Source: UMGS1696 sp964430105
Lineage (GTDB): Bacteria; Bacillota; Clostridia; Oscillospirales; CAG-272
Assembly: GCA_964430105.1 (NCBI GenBank)
Contig: CAYSEF010000025.1
Location: forward strand, 1 to 26,307
DNA length: 26,307 nt
Direction of reading: 5' to 3'
Shown here: in pieces, positions 1 to 8,183 of the stretch
How the letters are laid out: each line of letters opens with the position of its first letter
Numbering within the stretch: position 1 is the first letter of the stretch
Program-made: the position numbers and the translations under genes
The notes under the pieces: generated by a model
Seen by the model: the letters and a program-made list of their open reading frames with translations, nothing else
The model's database searches: none
What the model was told of the DNA's origin: nothing

Positions 1-111
1 AGCATTACCACCGCCACTGCCACTCGTTTCATCATCTGCCAACGCAAACGTAGGCAACATGGTGAACACCATAGCAAAGACCAGCAACAAGCTGAATAGT
101 CTTTTTTTCAT
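1..111 (-). CDS. Secreted protein, N-terminal fragment (runs off left edge)
   Basis: Only the first 37 codons are in the window. The ATG at 109-111 follows an AAGGAGAG ribosome binding site. The peptide begins MKKRLFSLLL, continues with a hydrophobic stretch and ends in an ALA-like signal peptidase site near residue 25. It then becomes an acidic and Ser/Gly-rich linker (DDETSGSGGG). This is a typical Gram-positive Sec signal peptide followed by a flexible linker, as in extracellular binding proteins, lipases or surface proteins. The mature domain lies outside the window, so no function can be given. A strong promoter lies just upstream. Confidence 0.8.
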   Translation of the reverse strand, partial: MKKRLFSLLLVFAMVFTMLPTFALADDETSGSGGGNA

Positions 112-174
112 TTTTTCACTCTCCTTATTTTTTAAAAAAATGAACACGTTCAGAGCGAACGCCCCTTTTTGGTA

Positions 175-203
175 AGTATATCACATTCGCACCACAATGT
201 CAA
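175..203 (-). promoter_or_regulatory. Sigma-A type promoter for the secreted protein gene
   Basis: On the minus strand, TTGACA (198-203) and TATACT (175-180) are separated by exactly 17 bases. The start of transcription would be near 168, giving a leader of about 57 bases that includes a small GTTC/GAAC hairpin. Seen directly; activity is inferred. Confidence 0.8.
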
Positions 204-341
204 CTTAATTTGATAAAAAAATCTCAAAAAATGTCATTCATATCGACTATTTTTACGTTTGTCTAAAAACAATTTTGCTTGCAATTTTTAATTATAATTC
301 AACTATACACCCAGCCTAACACAAGCTCCCAATCATGGCAA

Positions 342-379
342 AAAATGACACCTTATCCTCAAAAACAAGATGTCATTTT
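342..379 (-). terminator. Rho-independent terminator after the ABC exporter operon
   Basis: The arms AAAATGACA and TGTCATTTT form a 9-bp stem with a 20-base loop. On the minus strand the stem runs into a short T tract. It lies 19 bases after the stop codon of the last ABC gene and separates that operon from the promoter at 175-203. Confidence 0.75.
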
Positions 380-397
380 CTGTGATTTTATTATTTA

Positions 398-2332
398 TCA
401 GGTTTCAATACCTGCGAACTGGTTCTGGTAGAGGTTATAGTAAACTCCGCCCAGTGCAAGCAGTTCATCGTGATTGCCGGATTCCATTATCTGACCGTCT
501 TTCATTACAATAATTATATCTGCGTCACGGATAGTGGAAAGTCGGTGAGCAATGATAAGGCTGGTACGATTCTTCATTAGTGCAAGCATTGCCTGCTGAA
601 TATGCATTTCTGTTCTCGTATCTACAGATGATGTTGCTTCGTCAAGAATCAGTATTTTCGGATCGGCGAGGACTGCTCTTGCAATGGAAAGAAGCTGACG
701 CTGTCCCTGGCTGAGGTTGCTTCCTCCCTCAGAAAGCACAGTACCGTAATCATCAGGCAGTCGTTCGATAAACTCATCGGATTCAGACATATGCGCGGCA
801 TGGCGTACATCTTCATCGGATGCACCGAGCTTACCGTAGCGAATATTGTTGCCTATTGTATCATGGAACAATACTGTATCCTGCAACACGATTGCTATAG
901 CGTTTCTAAGCGTGTTTTTCGGGATATCCTTGATATTTACACCGTCAATTTTGATTTCACCGGAATCTATCTCATAGAATCGAGTAAGAAGGTTTACGAT
1001 GGTGGTTTTACCTGAGCCTGTTGCACCTACAAGGGCGATTCGCTGGCCCTTCTTTACATCGAGAGAGAAATTCTTGATAACCTTTTTACCGGGAATATAT
1101 GAGAAGTCAACATTTTTGAATTCGATATTTCCCTGGATATCGTTTACTTTAATATCAGACTTGCCCTCGTCAATTTCGTTAGGAGTTTCGAGTATTGTGA
1201 ATACACGTTCTGCACCTGCGATTGCTGTGAGGATAGAAGCGTACTGGTTAGAAATCTGATTGATAGGCTGTGAAAGCTGGCGTGAATACTGGAGTATCGC
1301 CTGAATATCACCGACAGATATCGCACCGATCATTGTGAAATAAACGCCAAAGCAAGCAACGATGAGGTAGTTTAAGTTATTGATGATATTATTTGCAGGT
1401 CCCATCAAACCGCCCCAAACATTCGCTTTTATGCTACATTTACGGAATTCTTCGCTGATTTCAGCAAATTCTCTGCAAGCATCCTCTTCTTTTCCGTATG
1501 CCATAACTGTTTTGAAGCCTGTTACCATTTCTTCAACCTGAGTATTAAGTTGACCGAGGAGTATCTGCTTCTGAACAAAATATTTACGCATGAACTTAGA
1601 AAGATTCATGGAAACGACCACTGTCAGCGGAATTGTTACAAGTGAGATAAATGCCATACGCCAATCGTAATAGACGAGCATAGCAAATGCACCGATAAGA
1701 GTAAGGACTGCGGAAATGAGCGAGGTTATTGACGACGAAATAGTATTTGAAATATTATCAACGTCATTTGTCATACGGCTCATGATATCTCCATGAGGAT
1801 GTGTATCTGTAAAGGATATCGGAAGATATGTAATTTTGTCGTACAGATCCTTACGGAGTGTATATACTGTAGTCTGGGATATCTTATTCGAAGCAATGCC
1901 CTGCAAAAGCTGGATCACCGCACTTGCTATATAAAGCACTCCCATGATAACAAGTGTCTTTATAAGTGCATCAAAATCTACCGAAAGCTTACCTTCGCCT
2001 ATGCTGATAGCATCAATAGCCTGACCCTGTAAGCTTGGAGCGGCAAGGTTAAGAATAGTCGAGAGAATAGTTGTAACCATGATAAGCGCAACAAGATACT
2101 TGCTCTTGCCGATATATTTTATCAGCTTACCGATAGTTGCCTTGGCATTTTTTGGTTTCTCTCGAATCATGTTTCTTCCGCCGGGACCTCTGGGAGCATC
2201 ATTATTCTTTTTCATCATCATGCGGAGTTCTTCGGCAGACATTTCCTTATTGGGGGCACCTTTTTTAGCTCCCGGTCCACCCATCTGAGGCATATTTCCA
2301 TCTTTGGGAGGAATATTTTTATTTTCAGCCAT
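398..2332 (-). CDS. ABC exporter half-transporter, consensus ATP site subunit (ABC-B)
   Basis: This is a fused membrane and ATPase subunit of a multidrug-type (ABCB) exporter. After a Gly/Pro/Met-rich, probably disordered N-terminus of about 60 residues come six membrane helices (about 75-365). The nucleotide-binding domain has Walker A GATGSGKT (436-443), a signature LSQGQ (540-544) in place of LSGGQ, Walker B LILDE with the catalytic Glu (565), and the switch His in IIAHR (596). The SQGQ signature and intact Glu/His complement the degenerate residues of the neighbouring subunit, so the two should form a heterodimer. I chose the ATG at 2332 because GGAGGTG lies 8 bases upstream; an in-frame GTG at 2341 overlaps that site. 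The gene overlaps the upstream ABC gene by 8 bases. The substrate is unknown; a drug, peptide or lipid are all possible. Confidence 0.92.
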   Translation of the reverse strand: MAENKNIPPKDGNMPQMGGPGAKKGAPNKEMSAEELRMMMKKNNDAPRGPGGRNMIREKPKNAKATIGKLIKYIGKSKYLVALIMVTTILSTILNLAAPSLQGQAIDAISIGEGKLSVDFDALIKTLVIMGVLYIASAVIQLLQGIASNKISQTTVYTLRKDLYDKITYLPISFTDTHPHGDIMSRMTNDVDNISNTISSSITSLISAVLTLIGAFAMLVYYDWRMAFISLVTIPLTVVVSMNLSKFMRKYFVQKQILLGQLNTQVEEMVTGFKTVMAYGKEEDACREFAEISEEFRKCSIKANVWGGLMGPANNIINNLNYLIVACFGVYFTMIGAISVGDIQAILQYSRQLSQPINQISNQYASILTAIAGAERVFTILETPNEIDEGKSDIKVNDIQGNIEFKNVDFSYIPGKKVIKNFSLDVKKGQRIALVGATGSGKTTIVNLLTRFYEIDSGEIKIDGVNIKDIPKNTLRNAIAIVLQDTVLFHDTIGNNIRYGKLGASDEDVRHAAHMSESDEFIERLPDDYGTVLSEGGSNLSQGQRQLLSIARAVLADPKILILDEATSSVDTRTEMHIQQAMLALMKNRTSLIIAHRLSTIRDADIIIVMKDGQIMESGNHDELLALGGVYYNLYQNQFAGIET

Positions 2333-4076
2333 TGATATCACCTCCGTTATTCTTCATCTGTGAGCTGTAGATATCACGGTATGTTTCGCTGTTTTTCATA
2401 AGATTCTCGTGATTATCAAATGCAGTTATCTTACCGTTTTCAATTACGGCAATTCTGTCAGCGTGCATTACACTGGCGATTCTCTGCGCTATCATTATTA
2501 CAGTTGTACCTGCGAATTCTTTATTCAGCGCATTTCTGAGCTTTGCTTCTGTACTGAGGTCAAGTGCAGAGGTACTGTCATCGAAGATTATTATTTCAGG
2601 ATGACGAAGTACGGCACGGGAAATAGCTATTCTCTGCTTCTGACCGCCGGAAAGAGAAGCACCCTTTTCAGCTACATAGGAGGTATATCCGTCTTCCATT
2701 GATGAAATGAATTCGTCTGCCTGTGCTACCTTTGCAGCCGCCTGAACTTCCTCAAGTGTCGCATCCTTTTTGCCCCACTTGATATTTTCGTCAACACCGC
2801 CGGAGAAAAGCTCGCTCTTTTGAAGAACAAAGCCTATCTTTGAACGAAGTGCGTGAAGATCCCATTTACGAACATCCACACCATCTACATAAACTGTACC
2901 GGACACAGTATCGTAGAAACGTGGAATAAGGTTTACAAGAGAGGATTTACCTGAACCTGTAGCACCTATAACAGCGACAGTTTCACCTTTATTTACAGTG
3001 AACGAGATATTATCAAGCACATTATTACCTGCGGCACCCGGATATTTGAAGGATACATTTTCAAATCTGACAGTACCTACCTCTGTACCGGTTGTTTCCT
3101 GACCATCGCAAATGATCTGATCTGCTTCGAGGACTTCTCTTACACGGTCTGCACAAGCGCTTCCTCGTGCTATATTCTGGAACATCATCGAGATCATCAT
3201 TATAGAACCAAGAACCTGTGTGATATACTGTACAGCCGCCATAATATCACCGACATTGATTCTGGCTGCTTCTACCTGTAGTCCGCCTATATAAATGATA
3301 GCAATAACAGCCGCATTCATTACCACTGAAAGTATCGGGAAAATTGCAGACATGATATACATAACGCTGAGGTTTGTTTTACGGAAATCATCATTTGCTG
3401 CATCAAAACGATCAATTTCGTAATCCTCACGAGTATATGCCTTAACTACTCTTGCACCGGTAACTGTTTCCTGTACCACTGAGTTTACTTTATCGAGCTT
3501 TTTCTGAACGATAGAGAATTTCGGTACAGCCTTTGTTACCATAACAAGAACAATAGCGATTACAAGAGGCAGTGCGGCGATAACAACATATCCAAATGAT
3601 ATATCAAGTGAGAGACACATAACAAGTCCGCCAAAGAAGGAGATAGGCGCACGGACAAACATACGAAGTATCATCTGCACAAGATCCTGTAGTGTTGTAA
3701 TATCGTTTGTAAGTCTTGTAACAAGAGAACCTGTTGTAAATTTATCGGTTTGCTCAAGTGACAACGACATTACCTTATTAAATGCATCTATACGCACGTC
3801 ATTTCCAAAGCCCTGTGATGCACGGCTTGAGGTGTAACAACACATCAGACCCATGAAACCACCTATTGCCACAAGTCCGAGCATTTTCACACTGGTAGCA
3901 AGAATACTGTTCATTACAACAGACATTTCTCCGCTTTCGACAACAGTATTGACAATCTGCGACATGAGCTTCGGCTGCATTAGGTCAATAAGAACTTCGC
4001 CTATCATAAAAAGCGGTGATATTATGGCGAAGAACCAATATTTTTTCAGATAGCTTCTCAGCTTTACTTTATTCAA
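2325..4076 (-). CDS. ABC exporter half-transporter, degenerate ATP site subunit (ABC-A)
   Basis: The 583-residue protein has six membrane helices (about 15-305) and a C-terminal ATPase domain. Walker A is GATGSGKS (371-378), the Q-loop Gln is 419, and the signature is canonical LSGGQ (475-479). Walker B ends FDD, with Asp500 where the catalytic Glu normally sits, and the switch His is replaced by Gln (IAQR, 531). In heterodimeric exporters such as TM287/288 and BmrCD one ATP site is degenerate in this way. This subunit's Walker side would pair with the partner's SQGQ signature, and its own good signature would serve the partner's active site. The start codon is TTG at 4074-4076, which overlaps the MarR stop as TTGA, with GAAGGGA upstream. 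Translational coupling with both neighbours is likely. Confidence 0.92.
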   Translation of the reverse strand: MNKVKLRSYLKKYWFFAIISPLFMIGEVLIDLMQPKLMSQIVNTVVESGEMSVVMNSILATSVKMLGLVAIGGFMGLMCCYTSSRASQGFGNDVRIDAFNKVMSLSLEQTDKFTTGSLVTRLTNDITTLQDLVQMILRMFVRAPISFFGGLVMCLSLDISFGYVVIAALPLVIAIVLVMVTKAVPKFSIVQKKLDKVNSVVQETVTGARVVKAYTREDYEIDRFDAANDDFRKTNLSVMYIMSAIFPILSVVMNAAVIAIIYIGGLQVEAARINVGDIMAAVQYITQVLGSIMMISMMFQNIARGSACADRVREVLEADQIICDGQETTGTEVGTVRFENVSFKYPGAAGNNVLDNISFTVNKGETVAVIGATGSGKSSLVNLIPRFYDTVSGTVYVDGVDVRKWDLHALRSKIGFVLQKSELFSGGVDENIKWGKKDATLEEVQAAAKVAQADEFISSMEDGYTSYVAEKGASLSGGQKQRIAISRAVLRHPEIIIFDDSTSALDLSTEAKLRNALNKEFAGTTVIMIAQRIASVMHADRIAVIENGKITAFDNHENLMKNSETYRDIYSSQMKNNGGDING

Positions 4077-4570
4077 TACAGATTCCCTTCTTCCTTATCT
4101 TTTATTAGATTTTGCTTAATTTTACCAAGTATTTTCATCAGTGTTTCGATTTCCCTGTCAGTCAAATTTACTGTTGCCAGGGATTCTTCTTCATGAATAC
4201 GCTTGCATATTCTGTTATCAAGCTCTCTGCCCTTTTCGGTGAGATAAACTCTTGTAGCACGCATATCCTTTTCGTCATGCATACGCAGAACATAACCGTC
4301 ATGCTCCAGCTTCTGCAACGCAACACTTATAGTCGGTGCTTTAAGGTGAGTTGCATTAACAAGATCGAGCTGTGTTCTTCCGTCACGCTTTGAAAGTTCA
4401 CCAAGCAAAAGTCTTCCCGATCTTTGCGAAATAGGATTTTCATCGCCTTTTTCACGAATTTTATCACCCATTAAACGTGATATTTCGCCGATAAGTGCCA
4501 TCGGAGTTTTATTATAGCGATAATCCTCTTCCGTAGGTGTGGGTGGATTTCCGTTTACTCTGAGATTCAT
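4073..4570 (-). CDS. MarR family transcriptional regulator of the ABC exporter operon
   Basis: The 165-residue protein has the MarR winged helix-turn-helix layout: an N-terminal dimerisation helix, a recognition region around THLKAPTISVALQKLEHDGYV, and a wing with the family-typical DEKDMRATRVYLTEKG. The C-terminal helix completes the dimer interface. It is the first gene of a three-gene operon with the two ABC subunits. AGGAGG lies 4 bases before the ATG, and its stop overlaps the start of the next gene. MarR proteins placed like this usually repress their own operon and are released by a ligand that is often a transported compound. A palindrome next to the promoter fits that model. The ligand cannot be read from the sequence. 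Confidence 0.92.
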   Translation of the reverse strand: MNLRVNGNPPTPTEEDYRYNKTPMALIGEISRLMGDKIREKGDENPISQRSGRLLLGELSKRDGRTQLDLVNATHLKAPTISVALQKLEHDGYVLRMHDEKDMRATRVYLTEKGRELDNRICKRIHEEESLATVNLTDREIETLMKILGKIKQNLIKDKEEGNLY

Positions 4571-4595
4571 GTTTCCTCCTATTTGTTATAATTTT

Positions 4596-4615
4596 AATTT
4601 GTTAGCTAACTAATT
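4596..4615. promoter_or_regulatory. Palindromic operator, probably bound by the MarR protein
   Basis: GTTAGCTAAC (4601-4610) is a perfect 10-bp palindrome. It extends to 20 bp (4596-4615) with one mismatched pair, the arms being AATT. It covers the end of the -10 box and the predicted start of transcription, an effective place for a repressor. TTAG/CTAA-type dyads are common MarR family operators. Binding by this MarR is inferred from position. Confidence 0.7.
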
Positions 4616-4641
4616 TTATCATTATTATCAAAAACAGTCAA
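4613..4641 (-). promoter_or_regulatory. Promoter of the marR-ABC operon
   Basis: On the minus strand, TTGACT (4636-4641) and TAAAAT (4613-4618) are 17 bases apart. They lie upstream of an AGGAGG ribosome binding site at 4575-4580. The predicted transcription start is near 4606, inside the palindrome described separately. Confidence 0.8.
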
Positions 4642-4683
4642 GAGTTTTTATTAAAATTATTATTTTTGTGTGCAATAACAACA

Positions 4684-4726
4684 ATTATGCTATTCACGCC
4701 CATACGAAATGGGGAAATAGCATAAT
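4684..4726. repeat. Nested inverted repeat (extended hairpin) between two operons
   Basis: ATTATGCTATT (4684-4694) and AATAGCATAAT (4716-4726) are perfect 11-bp inverted arms. Inside them CCCAT (4699-4703) pairs with ATGGG (4709-4713) around a 5-base loop. The element lies about 115 bases after the SEC-C gene and just upstream of the marR promoter. No clear T tract follows on either strand, so it is not a standard terminator. It may be a weak terminator, a protein site or a small repeat element. Confidence 0.55.
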
Positions 4727-4841
4727 GTTGATTATGTAAATAATATAATATTTAACGATATAACAAAAGAAAACTAAAACAAAATAAGAAAATATGCTTC
4801 CAAAATAACTATTTTTTAGGCTTGGATGAGCACAAACTGTC

Positions 4842-5846
4842 TCATTTTCCGCAGCATTTCTTATATTTCTTTCCACTTCCACAGGGGCAAGGATCGTTTC
4901 TGCCGACTTTTTGCTGTTTTTTTGTTCTTTCCTTAAAATTAGGTGTTTCTTTTACTATTTCTTTGATTTGTTTGAACAAATCACGTCTGACTTCTTCGTT
5001 TGGCAGTTCCATTGTCAAAACGCTGTCTATCATATCAGCAACGCCAACAGTTCCGTTCTGAAGATGTTTTTTGATATTTGGGCCAAGCACAAAACTCTCT
5101 GCCGATTCCACTTTGCTTGGGTTCATTTCTTCCATTTCAGCCGGTGTATATCCATTATTGCACTGCATACGAGAGTGATTATGCATATCGGTATACAGTT
5201 CGAAGAATTTTTCCATTTCAGTATTAGTTAATTTTGGGATTTTATATTCATCAAATAATTTCGCTACCTCATCAGCAGAATAAACCATTCTGCGAGCAAT
5301 GCGCTGTAAGCTACCATAGAACTCCTTCATAACATCCGCTGATAAGCCAAGCGTTTCCTGCAAATAATTCTTCATAGCCTTGCTCTGCGCTGTTGGTTCT
5401 GCGTAGTTTGGATCATAATAACGAAGCAGTACATTTTTTTCCGGAATATAGTATGGTTTATTTATCTGTGCTCCTCTAACCATATCATAATCTTTTTTAT
5501 CACTTTCGAGCAACACAACATCAATAAGCCAAGCGTTCAGAATAGTCTCTGTATCTTCTTCTGTATATTGATCGGAAGATATGATATGAAAATATTCCTG
5601 TTCGTGGCAAGCAACCGTAATATACTGAGCAAATTCAGATTTTGTGAGCAATTCCGGATTCTGTGAATCGATTATTTCATACACCTTTTCGAGCATTATC
5701 GCACCATAAAGGTTAGCCATAGCCTTCAGATATTTTCTCAGCAGCTTTACAGTATCATCAGAAACAGAGATGCTTCTGTAAAGAGCAGCCAATTTTTGTC
5801 TGGAATATGCTTCCGGAATTGAAACTTTTGAATTTTGATCTAACAT
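4842..5846 (-). CDS. SEC-C zinc-binding domain protein of unknown function
   Basis: The 334-residue protein ends in a textbook SEC-C motif, NDPCPCGSGKKYKKCC, in the last 20 residues. In this motif three Cys and a further Cys or His bind zinc; it is best known from the tail of SecA, where it contacts SecB and ribosomes, but it also ends many unrelated proteins. The remaining 310 or so residues are mostly helical and soluble, with no signal peptide, and I do not recognise a catalytic motif. I chose the ATG at 5846, with AAAGGA about 9 bases upstream, over an in-frame GTG at 5876 that lies at or before the predicted transcription start. It has its own promoter and looks monocistronic. Confidence 0.85.
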   Translation of the reverse strand: MLDQNSKVSIPEAYSRQKLAALYRSISVSDDTVKLLRKYLKAMANLYGAIMLEKVYEIIDSQNPELLTKSEFAQYITVACHEQEYFHIISSDQYTEEDTETILNAWLIDVVLLESDKKDYDMVRGAQINKPYYIPEKNVLLRYYDPNYAEPTAQSKAMKNYLQETLGLSADVMKEFYGSLQRIARRMVYSADEVAKLFDEYKIPKLTNTEMEKFFELYTDMHNHSRMQCNNGYTPAEMEEMNPSKVESAESFVLGPNIKKHLQNGTVGVADMIDSVLTMELPNEEVRRDLFKQIKEIVKETPNFKERTKKQQKVGRNDPCPCGSGKKYKKCCGK

Positions 5847-5879
5847 ATTTATACATCCTTTTTCAAATTTTAACACTAT

Positions 5880-5908
5880 ATTATATCGTATTGTTTAGCT
5901 CTCGTCAA
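5880..5908 (-). promoter_or_regulatory. Sigma-A type promoter of the SEC-C gene
   Basis: On the minus strand, TTGACG (5903-5908) and TATAAT (5880-5885) are 17 bases apart. Transcription would begin near 5873, about 27 bases before the chosen ATG. This supports the downstream start codon. Confidence 0.82.
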
Positions 5909-5979
5909 TATGCAACCGTACTAAAAAAGCTATTACGCTCATTTAGGTTATTCAAAACGAAATCCTGAGGCAAAACAAA

Positions 5980-6020
5980 GGACTGTCACACTACGGCAAT
6001 TTTCCGAAATGCAACAGTCC
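5980..6020 (-). terminator. Terminator hairpin after lysS (copy A of a repeated family)
   Basis: GGACTGT (5980-5986) pairs with ACAGTCC (6014-6020), with an inner CGG/CCG stem. On the minus strand it is followed by TTTGTTTTG. It begins 24 bases after the lysS stop codon. Its loop resembles the hairpins at 17338 and 21831 (shared CACTA, GG and TGCAACAG-like segments). Confidence 0.7.
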
Positions 6021-6043
6021 AATTTATTTTACCGAATGCAGTT

Positions 6044-7543
6044 TCAATCGAGGGGTTTCATTGTGGGGAACAACAATACATCTCTGATAGCGGCAGAATC
6101 TGTAAACAACATACACATTCTGTCAATGCCGTATCCGATACCACCTGTCGGGGGCATACCTATTTCAAGTGCATTGAGGAAGTCTTCGTCAGTGTGGTTA
6201 GCTTCGTCATCACCTGCAGCAAACTGTTCTTCCTGTGCCTTAAAGCGTTCTCTCTGGTCAATCGGGTCATTAAGCTCAGAGTACGCATTGCACATTTCCC
6301 AACCGTTCATGAACATTTCAAAGCGTTCTACATAATCAGGATTTTCAGGCTTTCTCTTTGTAAGCGGAGATATTTCTACCGGATGATCCATTACAAATGT
6401 CGGCTGAACAAGGTGTTCTTCAACAAATGTTTCAAAGAACAGGTTGAGAATATCGCCCTTCTTATGGCGTTCTTCATATTCAACATGGTGTTCGTCTGCT
6501 ACCTTGCGTGCTTCTTCAAGTGTGTTGATCTCATTGAAATCCACACCGGAATACTTCTTAACTGCATCAACCATTGTGATTCTTTCAAACGGCTTACCAA
6601 GATCCATTTCAACACCGTTATAAACGATAGTTGTTGTACCGAGAACTTCCTGCGCTACATAACGGTACATATTTTCTGTAAGATCCATCATACCGTGATA
6701 GTCGGTATACGCCTGATAAAGCTCCATCAGAGTAAATTCAGGATTATGGCGAGTATCGCAACCCTCGTTACGGAAAACACGACCAATTTCATAAACTCTT
6801 TCAAGACCGCCAACTATAAGACGCTTTAAATACAGTTCAAGCGAAATTCTGAGTTTGAAATCTTCATCCAAAGCGTTGTGATGTGTTTCAAACGGACGAG
6901 CTGCGGCACCACCTGCGTTAGAAACAAGCATAGGTGTTTCAACTTCCATAAATCCCTGGGAATCAAGATATCTGCGGATTGTGGAAATGATCTTTGAACG
7001 CTTGATAAATGTTTCCTTGCTTTCGGGATTGGTAATAAGGTCAACATAACGCTGACGATAACGCTGATCTACATTTGTAAGACCGTGGAACTTTTCAGGA
7101 AGAGGCTGAAGGCTCTTAGAGAGAAGTGTGAGTGCAGTTGCATGGATAGAGGTTTCTCCTGTCTTTGTCTTGAAAACAGTACCCTTTACACCAACTATAT
7201 CTCCGATATCATCCTTCTTGAATGCTGCATATTCTTCTTCACCGATAGCGTCACGAGCAACATAAACCTGTATAGTACCCTGGAGATCCTGAACGTGGCA
7301 GAACGAAGCCTTGCCCATGATTCTCTTTGACATCATACGACCTGCTACGGCAACTTCTTTGCCTTCAAGCTCATCGTAATTATCCTTTATTTCGCTGCTA
7401 TGATGAGTTACATCATACTTTGTTACCTGGAATGGATCATGTCCGGCATCCTGAAGTGTCTTAAGCTTTTCACGACGCACACGAACAAGTTCATTGAAGT
7501 TTTCTTCTGTATTCACAGGCTGATTTACCTTGTTGTCTGCCAT
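6044..7543 (-). CDS. lysS: Lysyl-tRNA synthetase, class II
   Basis: The 499-residue enzyme charges tRNA-Lys with lysine using ATP in the cytoplasm. An N-terminal OB-fold anticodon-binding domain (about 55-165) precedes the class II catalytic core. Motif 2 appears as RVFRNEGCDTRHNPEF with the following TLMELYQAY, and motif 3 as GGIGYGIDRMCML near the C-terminus. The length is normal for bacterial LysS. AAAGGAAA lies 7 bases before the ATG. The gene begins 28 bases after greA, so the two are probably cotranscribed, a pairing common in Firmicutes. A family terminator hairpin follows. No T-box leader is seen in the short gap upstream. Confidence 0.97.
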   Translation of the reverse strand: MADNKVNQPVNTEENFNELVRVRREKLKTLQDAGHDPFQVTKYDVTHHSSEIKDNYDELEGKEVAVAGRMMSKRIMGKASFCHVQDLQGTIQVYVARDAIGEEEYAAFKKDDIGDIVGVKGTVFKTKTGETSIHATALTLLSKSLQPLPEKFHGLTNVDQRYRQRYVDLITNPESKETFIKRSKIISTIRRYLDSQGFMEVETPMLVSNAGGAAARPFETHHNALDEDFKLRISLELYLKRLIVGGLERVYEIGRVFRNEGCDTRHNPEFTLMELYQAYTDYHGMMDLTENMYRYVAQEVLGTTTIVYNGVEMDLGKPFERITMVDAVKKYSGVDFNEINTLEEARKVADEHHVEYEERHKKGDILNLFFETFVEEHLVQPTFVMDHPVEISPLTKRKPENPDYVERFEMFMNGWEMCNAYSELNDPIDQRERFKAQEEQFAAGDDEANHTDEDFLNALEIGMPPTGGIGYGIDRMCMLFTDSAAIRDVLLFPTMKPLD

Positions 7544-7571
7544 TTTTATATTTCCTTTCTGTCAGTCAATT

Positions 7572-8066
7572 TCAGTTAGAGGACTTTGTACGTTCTACCT
7601 TAAGGATTTTGAACTTGATTTCTCCGCCGGGAGTATTTACAGAAACTTCATCACCAACAGTTTTACCAACCATTGCGCTTCCGATCGGGCTACGGTCAGA
7701 AATCTTACCCTTCATCGGGTCAGCTTCATTTGTACCAACTATGGAATACTCAACTTCTTCTTCCATATCACAATCGTAAGCTACTACGGTCGATCCAAGA
7801 TTTACAACGTCTTCTTTGATATCGCTTTCGTTAATGATTTCAGCATTTTTAATGAGCTCTTCGAGTTCAGCGATTCTTGCTGCTACCTGACCCTGTTCAT
7901 CCTTAGCTGCATCAAGCTCACTGTTTTCAGAGAAGTCGCCGAGAGAACGTGCATATGCAAGATTCTTCTTTACTTCTTCGGTTTTTTCGCCCTTGAGGTA
8001 GGTAAGTTCATCTACAAGAGCCTGATAACCTTCGGCTGTGTACTTTGTGGTCTGCTTTGTTTCCAT
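7572..8066 (-). CDS. greA: Transcription elongation factor GreA
   Basis: GreA inserts into the secondary channel of RNA polymerase and stimulates cleavage of backtracked RNA. The 164-residue protein has the N-terminal antiparallel coiled coil (about 10-75), with the conserved acidic tip in LGDFSENSELDAAKDEQ, and a C-terminal FKBP-like domain containing the typical ISDRSPIGSAMVGKTVGDEV segment. I chose the ATG at 8066 with GAGG 6 bases upstream. The in-frame GTG at 8078 lies within that ribosome binding site, so it is an unlikely start. lysS follows after 28 bases. Upstream, 117 bases separate it from the S41 protease gene; a short CGTCGGA/TCCGATG hairpin near 8107 lacks a T tract, so readthrough from the upstream operon is possible. 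Confidence 0.95.
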   Translation of the reverse strand: METKQTTKYTAEGYQALVDELTYLKGEKTEEVKKNLAYARSLGDFSENSELDAAKDEQGQVAARIAELEELIKNAEIINESDIKEDVVNLGSTVVAYDCDMEEEVEYSIVGTNEADPMKGKISDRSPIGSAMVGKTVGDEVSVNTPGGEIKFKILKVERTKSSN

Positions 8067-8183
8067 GTGATACCTCACTAAATTATTTTTTATATTATTT
8101 ATTCATCGGATATCTCCGACGTTCTTAAATGTTTTGCTCTGTTTAATATAAAGACGCAATGCAAAGAGCAGTTGCTGCGGATA

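Noticed and set aside
6194..6829. Plus-strand open frame of 211 codons
   Set aside because: It is antisense inside lysS, whose protein is unmistakable, and has no start signal; its Cys/Phe/Ile-rich composition is typical of a shadow frame.
7544..7571. T-box leader for lysS
   Set aside because: Only 28 bases separate greA from lysS, too short for a T-box; the gene appears to be read from upstream.
7530..8081. Plus-strand open frame of 183 codons
   Set aside because: It is antisense over all of greA and has a shadow-like composition.
8099..8125. Terminator between the S41 protease gene and greA
   Set aside because: The hairpin is short with a mismatch, and no T tract follows on the minus strand.
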